Positions 53,600-64,000 of a stretch of DNA of 64,000 nucleotides are shown here, piece after piece (the first letter of the stretch is position 1; each line of letters starts with the position of its first letter). A program made the translations under genes and the position numbers. Under the pieces are notes generated by a model. That model made no database searches, was not told the origin of the DNA, and was given only the letters and a program-made list of their open reading frames with translations. Where the stretch lies: contig JAMKCF010000001.1 in NCBI GenBank assembly GCA_023634235.1, positions 4,157,140 to 4,221,139 of the forward strand. Reading direction: 5' to 3'. This stretch comes from Pisaster brevispinus. Lineage: Eukaryota; Echinodermata; Asteroidea; Forcipulatida; Asteriidae.

Positions 53600-53940
53600 A
53601 CACAATACGTTGTTACAAAAATGCACAACGTTGTGAAAAGGTTGCAATTTGGCGATAGAGAACAACGTTTTGACTACGTTGCATAAACGGCAGATCTTAA
53701 CATGATTTTTAACCAATGTTTTACGTTGTTTGCATGTTGGTAATTTATGCAACGTTACCGAAAAGTTGTATATGTAACTTTTTCACATTATTGTTTTTTT
53801 TTTTTGTAATATTACAAAGTGGTATTTAAGATAAGGCAACAATGTTGTGGATACGTTGTATTTAAGTTTCGTTAAAACGTAGTAATTATGTTGTGACAAG
53901 GACGTTGTATTTTGTTTTTATCAAACGTCGAATTGCAAAT
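53600..53940. repeat. Cluster of ACGTTGT / ACAACGT words
   Basis: At least ten occurrences of (a)acgttgt or close variants, on both strands, every 20-40 bp (for example 53607, 53626, 53671, 53722, 53854, 53902). Confidence 0.65.
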
Positions 53941-55139
53941 GTGGCGGGCAGCAAATTTGTTTTTGCTCATTGTTCCGGCAGAAAACAATGAGGGCGCTCT
54001 TCACACAGGTTTGAAACATGAATGCATGTAAGTGTTGCATTGTGGAGTCGTGCAGAAAACTTGCATTTAGGATACTTAACTGTACGTGTGTGCTGTGTGG
54101 GTGCTTATCCTGTTTATACAAATTTATAAACATGTATGTGTGTACATATACATTAGGAGAAGACAAAACTCGTGAACAAATCATATGGGATTCTGACCGA
54201 AATAAAGAATAAGAATAATGGGAAGAAAAAAACAAATACCAATCTTTAAAAAAAACTGGACATAATTTTTTGTTCCATAACAAAAACAAGGTGTTCGGTA
54301 TAGACATTTTCGAGTTAGCAGAGGTAGTGTTTTCAAAGCAAAAACTGAAAAAACTTAGTACGACAAATTGATACGTAAAGTGAATGGTAGAAGATTTCGT
54401 ATTTGAAATAAAAAACTTTGATAAATTAAAAAACTGATGAAATCATTCCGTTTTCATAGCTCATTTTATTATCAAAACATTGAGATTCATAGTTATTGTT
54501 TTGCTGGAATTGACAGTCCTATGGGTAAAACTGTATTCGATATACATGTAGAGGGACCATCTGATTTCAAGATCATATTGTTTGCAGGCCTCAAAACGAA
54601 GACCGGGAGTGATTATTTTCACTTAAGCTCTCAGTTTTGACAAGAATTGAAGCTCACAGGGAGACACAGTTTGTGTAATCATTGGGGATGGTGCAAGTTA
54701 TGTATATAAAAATTTTGGTTCTCCGGATAAAGGTTAATTTAATGTAAGGACGCCATCGAGTCGTCATCATCCCGAAAATAACTGCGGTTTCATCTACACA
54801 CTCGGGTCTAAGTATGTAAAGTTTTAGGTCTTAACCCTTTTTTGGTTAATGGGATATGAAGTTTTTAAGTATGGAATAAGCATCTTTCAGTTTCGACCAG
54901 AAGTAAAGGTCACAGAGCTGCATAGGGTCACACTTTGTGTAAAATTAAAAAAATACACTATGGTCTTTCACATGGACCAAAGATCTGGTATGTAGCAGTT
55001 ATAGTTTTCCAGATATGTTTTTTTGTAAAAATTAAACATTGATTCAATGTTATGACGTCATTGATGACGTAATCATGCCGAAAACCTATGTGGTTTCATT
55101 GACACACTAAGGTCTAAGTACATGGTTTAGCATAAAGTC

Positions 55140-57950
55140 AAAACCCTTTTTGGTTCAAGAGTTATGTTTTTCCATACACAGTACATATACATAATATACC
55201 TGAGCGGGGATAAGCATCAATTCAATCCGATAGTTGAAAATTAAACCATGACAAAAATAATGATTTTTGAAAGTAAAAAAACAAAATAAAAAACACTAGG
55301 CAAGTTCATGGATATCAACATTATTGTAGACAAAATAGGAATGCCCCCTCTTTTTAACGGTGATTTTGAAATAAAGCTTACCATTTTATTCACCGTGTCT
55401 GAAGGGCATACTCAGAGGGCCTAGAGCGCCTTTGGCAGGCATGGTCACGTCGATCAACGTGACGTGGGTCTCGGTGTTTGATGAGAAACAAACCAATGTC
55501 GTTCTTTTTCAGTTGAAGTTTTTGTCATTTAGTCAAAGTCATACAAATCCCTAAAGCAGGTGGACATCTCAGTAAAACCTCCTCTTTTATTCCTTGTTTT
55601 CCATTAAGCCATCAGACGAGCACAACGGAACTAAATTCACACTGAACTTTGAATGAGTTTGAGTTTTTTATGTGCGGGACACGTGTTGTTACAAGGTACA
55701 AGAATAAGCAACGCAATGATACATTTCCGTTGTGTGGGACTATATGCACAGGCTTCGTGGACTTTGAACCTTATATATAATGGAGCGGACAGTCAGTTAC
55801 AGCGCTTTTCTCCATACACAAATACACTGCGGTTAATACTAACTTTGGCTGTAACACACATTTAGGACCAGAAGTTAAGGTCATATTGGCATCATTTCTG
55901 TGCAAAAGTTTCGGAAGGATCACAGACCTACAATCTGATGTAAAAATTGTGATGAAATGATCAGTAGTTTTTGAGATATGAATTTTTTAAATATTCAACT
56001 TCCGGTTTGAACCGGAAGTCAAGGTCAAATGAGGTCGCGTTTAGTGTAGCGTTTTTAGAGTCATACCAGGCCTATCCGATGATGTATAGATTGTGAAAAT
56101 CCATTGTGTAGTTTTGGAGTTACGATTTTCTCAAATATTAAACTTTGATTTAACGTAACTCGACACCTGATGACGTCATCATGACGTAACTAAAGCGGTT
56201 TCATCTCCTAATAAATATCTAAATATATGTGAAGTTTCAAGTTCATATGAGCTTGGAAAGGGTGCTTTTGTTAGCGGACAAGGGACGCTGAGAAGAAGAA
56301 GAAGAAGAACTAGACATAAGAATTTGTTTGATAACAAATTCGAGGTGTTCGGATTCAAGTAAAGCTGACTGGAGTGATCGTGAGCTGTGCTGTTTGTTAT
56401 TGTGAAAACAGAATGAATAGCTATCAAATAATGTTTTTTAAAGCGTTTTACAGAACTTCCAGTTTAGACAGGTTAAAAGGTCAAGACAAGGTCACCAACA
56501 TATTCATTTTTGTGAAGTATGTGGAGCCCATGTTGAAACAATTATACAAACTCTGCAAAAGGCTTCTATTAAAACTGTATTTTGAACTGTTTTAACCTGC
56601 CGCCAGATGGCGCTTTTAAATCTTATTTTGTTTTAACCAGACCCTTGTCAGACTACAACATCGTTAAAATCAACTCCAAAAAAGTTGCACACTTTTTGGT
56701 TCACGATTTATGTTTTTTTCCATACACAGTACATATTCATAATATACCTGAGCGGGGATTAGCATCAATTCAATCCGATAGTTGAAAATTAAACCATGAC
56801 AAAATAATGATTTTTGAAAGTAAAAAACAAAACAAAAAAACACTAGGCAAGTTCATGGATGAAACATATCAACATTATTGTAGACAAAAAGGGAATGCCC
56901 CCTCTTTTTTACGGTGATTTTGATATAAAGCTTACCATTTTAATCACCGTGTCTGAAGGGCATACTCAGCGGGCCTAGAGCGCCTTTGGAAGGCATGGTC
57001 ACGTCGATCAACGTGACGTGGGTCTCGGTGTTTGATGAGAAACAAACCAGTGTCATTCTTTTTCAGTTGAAGTTTTTGTCATTTAGTCAAAGTCATACAA
57101 ATCCCTAAAGCAAGTGGACATCTCAGTAAAACCTCCTCTTTTATTCCTTGTTTTCCATTAAGCCAACAGACGAGCACAGCGGAACTAAATTCACACTGAA
57201 CTTTGATTGAGTTTGAGTTTTTTTATGTGCGGGACACGTGTTGTTACAACGTACAAGAATAAGCAACGCAATGATACATTTCCGTTGTGTGGGACTGTAC
57301 ACGCAGGCTTCGTGGACTTTGAACCTTATGGTTTTCATTACGTGGGACTGTACACGCAGGCTTCGTGTTGCACACACAGGCTTCGTGGACTTTGAACCTT
57401 ATGAATAATGGAGCGGACAATCCGTTACAGCGCTTTTCTCCATACACAAATTAACTGCGGTTAATACTAACTGGGGCTGTAACACCCATTTAGGACCAGA
57501 AGTTAAGGTCATATTGGCATCATTTCTGTGCAAAAGTTTCGGAAGGATCACAGATCTACAATCTGATGTAAAAATTGTGATGAAATGATCAGTAGTTTTT
57601 GAGATATGAATTTTTCAAATATTCAACTTCCGGTTTGAACCGGAAGTCAAGGTCAAATGAGGTCGCGTTCAGTGTAGCGTTTCTAGAGTCATACCAGGCC
57701 TATCCGATGATGTATAGATTGTGAAAATCCATTGTGTTGTTCTGGAGTTATGATTTTTTCAAATATTAAACTTTGATTTAACGTAACTCGACACCTGATG
57801 ACGTCATCATGACATCACTAAGGCTGTGTCTTCTACTCATATATATCTAACTATGTGTGAAGTTTAAAGGTTGTGTGAGCTTGGAAAATGCGTCTTTGTT
57901 GGCGGACAATCGCGGGGGATAAGAAGAAAAAGAAGAAGTATTAAAACTAG
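55140..57950. repeat. Tandem pair of ~1.6-kb noncoding units
   Basis: 55157-56350 repeats at 56690-57960 with near identity over hundreds of bases, including 'gggcctagagcgcctttgg', the hairpin 'tcacgtcgatcaacgtgacgtg' and 'gacaccagg'-type flanks. A partial third copy runs 58695-59235. Confidence 0.88.
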
Positions 57951-58484
57951 ACATAAGTTTTTGTTCCGTAACAAAAACAAGGTGTTCGGTGTAGACATTT
58001 TCGAGTAAGCAGAGGTAGTGTTTTCAAAGAGAAAACCGAAAAAACATAACTTAATACGTCAGATAATATTTCAGAGCGGGATAAAAGCATGAACAGTTGT
58101 TTGTTAAAATGTCAAGACAAGGTCACCAACATATTCTTTTCTGTGAAGTATGTGAAGCCCATGTTGAAAACAAATTATAAAAACTCTGCCAAAGGCTTCT
58201 AGTAAAACTGTATTTTGAACTGTTTTTAACCCACCGCAAGATGGCGGTCTTAATTTTGTTTTTAACCAGACCCTTGTCAGACTGCAACATTGTTAAAATC
58301 AACTTCAAAAAAGTTGCCACTTTTAATTACAATGCACTTTCGGTTTTAACTGGAAGTAAAAGACACGTAATTTCATGCAAACAATTAAAATCGAAGACCT
58401 ATATTACCTTTGTAAAATCCTGCAAAAAAAGCAACCCAGGGTCTCTTACCAATTTAACATTTAAATGACGTAGATTTCCGAGGC

Positions 58485-58690
58485 AGCATCTGTCACAGAG
58501 CGAGCACACACACACAAGTGTGTAAACACCTCCAACCGGGGACCTCCTATTGTCCCTCTTTTGTTTGGACTCTAACTTTTTGGCAACAGCTCCCATTGGT
58601 TTTGTACACAATTTCTAACTGGGGACCTTTACCCAACCGGGGACCCTATTGTCCTCTTTTGTTATAGGTCCCCGGTTTGAATGTGAAAAC
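58485..58690. repeat. Local repeat of 'accggggacc...ttgtcc(c)tcttttgtt'
   Basis: Two direct copies and a terminal inverted 'ggtccccggttt' within about 150 bp. Confidence 0.6.
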
Positions 58691-58694
58691 AAAC

Positions 58695-59235
58695 TCACTC
58701 ACACAGGCTTCGTGGACTTTGAACCTTATGATTCATGGCGCTGAACAGTCGGCTACAGTGCTTTTATGTACAAAGATTAAATGCGCGTTAATACTAACGT
58801 TGGCTGTAACACCCAGAAGTTAAGGTCATATTGGCATCATTTCTGTGCAAAAGTTTCGGAAGGATCACAGAACTGCAATCTGATGTAAAAATTGTGATAA
58901 AATGATCAGTAGTTTTTGAGATATGAATTTTTCAAATATTCAACTTCCGGTTTGAACCGGAAGTCAAGGTCAAATGAGGTCGCGTTCAGTGTAGCGTTTT
59001 TAGAGTCATACCAGGCCTATCCGATAATGTATAGATTGTGAAAATCCACTGTGTAGTTTTGGAGTTATGATTTTTTCAAATATTAACCTTTGATTTAATG
59101 TAACTCGACAACCGATGACGTCATCATGACGAAACTAAAAATGGTTTCATCTACTAATGAATATCTAACTATGTGTGAAGTTTCAAGTTTATGTAAGCTT
59201 AGGAAGTGTGTCTTTGTTAGCGGACAATCGACGCC
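58695..59235. repeat. Third, partial copy of the 1.6-kb unit
   Basis: 'caggcttcgtggactttgaacctta...catttctgtgcaaaagtttcggaaggatcacag' matches 55740-56300 and 57300-57930. Confidence 0.82.
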
Positions 59236-59250
59236 GAGAAGAAGAAGAAG

Positions 59251-59282
<32 letters not shown>

Positions 59283-59680
59283 CGAACAATAAGAAGAGGT
59301 CTTCGGACTTTTGTCCGAACACCTAAAAAAAAACAAAAAACGGAACAATAATAAGAGGTGTTCCGGGCGGATTGCCCGAACACCTAAAAAAAAAAACCGA
59401 ACAATAAGAAGAGGTCTTCGGACTTTTGTCCGAACACCTAAAAAAAAAAAAAAACCGAACAATAACAATGAGTTGTTCGGGCTTAAAGCCCGAACACCTA
59501 AAAAAAAAAAAACGGAACAAAAATAAGAGGTGTTCCGGGCGGATTGCCCGAACACCTAAGAAGAAGAAGTATTAAGAAAGAAAAAAAAAAAAAAAACGAA
59601 CAAAAATAAGAGGTGTTCCGGGCTGAATGCCCGAACACCTAAAAAAAAAACCTGTTCCGACATTAGGTCGGAACAGCTAA
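59236..59680 (+). repeat. Array of seven poly(A)-linked hairpins
   Basis: Hairpins at about 59297-59324, 59356-59385, 59412-59439, 59471-59499, 59528-59557, 59611-59640 and 59652-59676. Each has a 10-12 bp stem and a 4-5 nt loop, and most are followed by CCTAAAAAAA and 'ACCGAACAATAA'-type linkers. Stem pairs differ in concert (GGAC/GTCC, GGGC/GCCC, CGAC/GTCG). Open frames here are homopolymer by-products. Confidence 0.85.
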
Positions 59681-59689
59681 TACTAGTAT

Positions 59690-60584
59690 TTAAGTTTGGA
59701 CCATGAATTCGTCAATATTGTATTTAAGTTTGTATTGGTGAACTATTTATGTTTAGACCATAATGTTGAATAGTTCAAGCCTGCGCAGCTCGTTTGGGAT
59801 GTTTTGGAGGATATTTATTAGCTAACAACTTTGACATCACAACCAATGGTTGTTCTCAATTTAATTGTTTATATCGGTTGTCATAGATAAAATAGGCACT
59901 CGGGGAGCATCCCTACTACAGGGCATTTATTGATCTATCTGAAATACCGTAACTTGACACCTGATGACGTCACGGTGAAAACAAATCATACTAACAAATT
60001 TTAAAAGGTACTAGATGGTATTTAACTTTTCCCAATCAAATGCAATGGTTTGATCGGGGCTCTATGTGTTGTTGGAAACAAGACAACAGTACTTCTGGTT
60101 TATTTTTGTCGTCCTCGTCTTCAAAACATCACTTCACACTTTTGACGGAATCGTGCAAATGCCAGAACAATATCTTGGGCTTCCCAGTCCATTTGGGGAG
60201 CGGAAACTGCTGAACTGAATGCCATTTTGATACGGCATTACTGCATTGGTAGGTAAAGCGGTGTGTAGAATGTTCAATGCTCAATGGCAACACAAATAAA
60301 GTTGTAACGTGACGAAAATGCCTGGAACTATTCAGTATCTTTTTATCCTAAAAGACACTTCAGAATCTACTGTTTGTTACTGACAAGTATGTAGATCTTT
60401 TCTATACCGCTGCCACCATGTTGTGTCTTCACTATTACCTTAGAAATAAGGTGGAGGGAGAGACAGATTTAAACTGTTCTATCTCGGCATTTTTTTCAGT
60501 TTGTCTGCCATGTTGGTGAAGTATATAGTTGACAATAGAGGGCGCTATTTATATTTATCTGTGAATGTAACAATGGGCAACCCA
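59690..60584. other. Intergenic, no gene seen
   Basis: Contains one copy (59941-60056) of a direct repeat that recurs at 61844-61950 (cgtaacttgacacctgatgacgtcac...ggtactagatggtattt). Confidence 0.5.
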
Positions 60585-61027
60585 CAAAATAGCCCTCATC
60601 CCTCCAACTACAGTTCTCCTTTCAGAAGAACCAATCAGAGCAGTGACTGACTCTACACTGAAACCTCTGAACCCCTGAAATTAGACAAACATATTTCATA
60701 CTCTTGAGTCTCCTGACGATGACTAGAGCAAGCTAGTCGAAACGTTGAGACCAATCAAAAACTCACTCCGCGGCAGTGAAGTTAATAACCGATCCCCGAT
60801 CTGATCCACTATTAAGCTAAAGTAGTAGTTTCGGCCGATTTCATACCCTCCGCCCAGGTAGAAGCTAATAAGCTGGACAGTTCTTTTCAGAGCTAAGTAA
60901 TATCCCGAAGTAGTCTCCCGATTTTCAAAATTATACTCCGCGGCAGTAGAATAAAACGCAAGACCTGGTTCTCTAAGAACAAATCTATACAGCTAGTAAA
61001 TATACACATGATGTTACCGCAAACCGA
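60585..61027 (+). mobile_element. Penelope-like element 3' end with hammerhead-like core
   Basis: 'caaccaatcagagcagtgactga'-type leader, core at 60708-60752, 'ctccgcggcagtgaag', and terminus 'gatgttaccgcaaaccgaat'. Inverse partner of 52436-52900. Confidence 0.75.
60708..60752 (+). ncRNA. Hammerhead-ribozyme-like motif (type I)
   Basis: Identical core to 15514-15558: GTCTC/GAGAC stem I, CTGACGA, extra T, GACTAG-AGCAAG-CTAGTC, GAA, ACGT, predicted cleavage after T60746. Confidence 0.55.
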
Positions 61028-63703
61028 ATTATACATTGTGTAAACTATTTCGAAGATTCGTATTTTTTTAACAACCAAATACTGACACTTTTTAGAGCGA
61101 ATGGTTTTGTACATACTACAAAACGCACAATAAGTTATGGAGTCATGGTGACGTCGTCACACATTTTAGGTCATTAAAAAAATATACACGGTATCCTACA
61201 AGTATGTAAACGAAACTAGTCTGATGATTGGGCGTATTTTTTTATTTATTTATTTTTTTTTTTGGGGGGGGAGAGAAGTACTGGTCTCAAGATTGGCTTA
61301 ACTCATGTCATTATAACTAAGCAAAGTGATTAATTAGGTTAAGTAACTACATTTAACTTTAACTTACTTATGAAATATCTACTATGGTATAGGATTTGAC
61401 TCTTTTATAATAAGTCAAGTATGACTTTTGGAGGTCAAGAAATGCGTTTACAAAACCTATGCTTTTCTTTTTAAGACGAAAAGAGTAACAATTAAACTTG
61501 ACCCTGAACCAAATCTTAACTATTACCGTCATTTATGCTATTTGACCCTTATTCGTACCCTCACCCCAACTGGTCAAGAAGTTGTAATTGTTAATTTTTA
61601 CTTCCTGTTTGTAGCGGAAGAAAGATCAAATTGAGGCCGTGTTGTTGAATAAATTGTTAAATGTGCTTTCAGGTACAATATGCCACAAAACTTATGGTTT
61701 GATGACAAATGGTTAAGGTCAAAATAAGGTCATCATTTTGAATACAATATCGCAAGTGTCCTAAGCTACAAGATAGAAGAAAACGCACGACTCGATGACA
61801 GTTTGTTCAGGAGATATGATTGTTTAAGTAATAACATTGAAATACCGTAACTTGACACCTGATGACGTCACAATGAAAAACAAATCATACTAACAAATTT
61901 TAAAAGGTACTAGATGGTATTTAACTTTTCCCAATCAAATGCAATTTAATGAAAACCCTATTAACCGTCCATGCCCAAATCGAATGGGCTTTAAACTAAC
62001 TATAGGACCCGTCTCGGTTAGGATTCGACTGTCAAGGCAATCTCCGACGCCTTGCCGGGATTGGGCTAGTCTTGAAATCAAGTCGGTAATTGTTGTGCGG
62101 TCCAGTTGTGGGGACGGTACACACATCCTCGATCCCAATATGTGTGTGAGTCGGTCGCAATTACCGTCTTGAATAACTTGTACCCAGCTTTGTACACATG
62201 CAATTGGACTTGCTACCAAAATTGGACGGAGCAGTTTGATTGGTTAAGAATCGTGAAGACATGAATATTCATCATACATCTAGCAGCGTGTGGCATCTTG
62301 CAGCTATACCAGGCGCACACTTCATTCTTTGATAGGGGGTTTATTATTGATAGTAAAATTTTATGATAATGCATTGGTCAAATTTATCTTAAAAGAAAGT
62401 TAAGAAATGTTTACAATGATTGAAATATTATGTTTTTTTACATTGATGTTGGCAAATAAACTGTCATTCATATAAAAAAAAAAAGCCAACAGAAAAGATA
62501 CATTCCCATGTTTATAATGAATTCTTCCAATTTTGTCAGACGAGCTAACATTGGCTCTCTCTAGGGCAACTTTTACATATGCAATGTATAATTTACCATA
62601 CATGAATATTCGGCTGGGAACAAGCTATTCAAGTCGTTAGAGCTGACGGACCTTGCCACGCGCTACCTACGACCGTTGCATGAATGTACATTATAATCGC
62701 ACTGTGACTGTTGCATGAACGGCAGGATGTGTGTTTGTAATAGGCAGCGCTGGCAGACAAATAGACACTGACTAACGACTTGTCATCAAGTCTAGGATTG
62801 GGCAATCATGGCGCAATCAGCAAGCTTGCAGTTGTGTCCAATTTCTTACTTAATCGTTAATTATCGTGCGAATACACTGTTGCTTGATATGTTTGCATCG
62901 ACTGAAATAGCTCTTTATATTGAACAACATTTGTGTTTTAAAAATTATTTGTGTCTTAATTAAGGGTAACTAAAATTGATCTTATTTTGAAAATGTATGG
63001 TCTTTGACTGTGATGACTCCATCCTCCGTAAAGTGAGAGTGTAGGATCCGACCCTTCACAATAAATATTGAGATGACTCTCAACACCTGATGATCTTTAA
63101 AATAGCTCTTTAATCCTTTACTGAAGCTTGTATTGACATGAATGCTGACCCACAAGTATAATACAAAACCAATACAAAACCCCGCAAACAAATAACATAC
63201 TCACGTTACCAGTTGTCTCTAAATCTGGGTTTTCATATTTTAAGTTGGATGAACTTGTACAAACATGTCTACCCTCATGAGTGAACAAATGTTATAAAAA
63301 TCTACAGCAATATTAATCACCTTCACTGACAAGTCATTGTGCGTGCACGGTTTGATACACTATCAGCCATGAGACACTGAAATCCACGATCCACCCACAC
63401 GCAAAATAGCTTACACGATATTACAACGTGTGTGTGCACACGGCGGTTTCGGCATACGCAACACAACGGTCATGCTGTACACTCACGTAGCCATCAACGC
63501 TACTGCTTAATACCAGATCGCCGTGGGTAAAAAAATTAAAAATTTGACAGGTTTACATCAAATGTTTGTCAAATACAATAATTATCTACAGCATAAACAC
63601 ACCCCAAATGGTTTTCAATAAACAAATATTCAACTGCAACGTGTTGGACGAGCAACCTTTACGTACAAATGGGAACGAACGGATGACATTATCTGTCTCA
63701 AGA

Positions 63704-64000
63704 ATGTGATTATCTACATTTGAACTTACTGTTTGAACCGAAAGGAAAGGTCAAAGTTGGGTCACGTTTGTCACTAACATTTCTAATGTGTCACAATTTA
63801 CAAGACGGCGCAAAGACTATGACTTAATGACATTCGTTTCAGGAAAGTTTTTTTTCTTCAAATTTGCACTTCCTGTTTGTACCGGAAGCAAAGGTATATA
63901 TTGGGTCAATGTTCTAATGGAAATATCACAAGTAAACAACAGTAATGCACAATCATTACGACCTCATGGCATTTTTGAACTTACTGTTTAAGGTTAAGGT
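63704..64000. repeat. Repeat-family sequence to window end
   Basis: 'ttaccgtttgaaccgaaagg'-type and 'cacttcctgtttgtaccggaagcaaagg' words relate it to the units at 48590-49300 and 51500-51900. No gene. Confidence 0.55.

Larger units (their letters stand above)
60585..63703. repeat. Right arm of the second large inverted repeat
   Basis: Inverse of 50395-52870, with a private insertion of about 0.75 kb between roughly 62055 and 62800 (the left arm runs uninterrupted across that point at 'aaggcgtcggagattg'). Confidence 0.8.

Noticed and set aside
59189..59555. Phe-rich 60-112 residue minus-strand ORFs
   Set aside because: Translations of poly(A) runs and hairpins in the repeat array.
61935..62219. 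94-residue minus-strand ORF and its plus-strand partner
   Set aside because: Sits across the boundary of a private insertion in the inverted repeat; no conservation with the left arm.

Overview
The window looks like animal DNA, most likely from an echinoderm and perhaps a sea star. That inference rests on intron-rich genes with GT-AG introns, AT-rich intergenic DNA packed with tRNA-derived SINEs, short terminal-inverted-repeat elements and Penelope-like retroelement remnants, and protein families of metazoan type. No bacterial-style operon, CRISPR array or credible full tRNA/rRNA gene is seen. Species-level placement cannot be made from sequence alone.

Layout. (1) 1-16.7 kb, + strand: the 3' half of a nuclear pore membrane glycoprotein 210 gene (NUP210/gp210). 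Fifteen exons join in a continuous frame into 815 residues ending in a lumenal Ig-like region, one transmembrane helix and a proline/glutamine-rich cytoplasmic tail. Introns are filled with repeats. (2) 16.7-22.9 kb: 3' UTR and repeat-rich intergenic DNA. (3) 22.9-30.8 kb, + strand: a four-exon CD225/dispanin-family small membrane protein whose first coding exon is only 13 bp. One intron holds a 1.8-kb foldback element, another a 27-bp minisatellite. (4) About 32.4-48.4 kb: an imperfect palindrome with arms near 5.9 kb, each carrying a four-exon monocarboxylate-transporter-like (SLC16/MFS) gene. The left copy is on the minus strand and has a premature stop near its C terminus; the right copy is on the plus strand and is intact (469 aa). 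The unduplicated centre (38.4-42.6 kb) holds degraded retroelement-like coding fragments. A collapsed relic of a further copy sits at 31.97-32.27 kb. (5) 48.4-64 kb: no intact gene. It is built from CRE/ETS-motif-bearing repeat units, a second very large inverted repeat (50.4-52.9 vs 60.6-63.7 kb), a frameshifted Penelope-like GIY-YIG endonuclease fragment, a 1.6-kb tandem duplication and an array of poly(A)-linked hairpins.

The most notable thread is a family of short Penelope-like insertions carrying hammerhead-ribozyme-like cores. Three separate insertions (170-445, 15374-15879, 32820-33005) are each bounded by a 12-bp target-site duplication readable directly in the sequence. One has its inverted arm joined exactly at the predicted ribozyme cleavage position, and one is present in only one arm of the transporter palindrome, so the other arm serves as the empty site.
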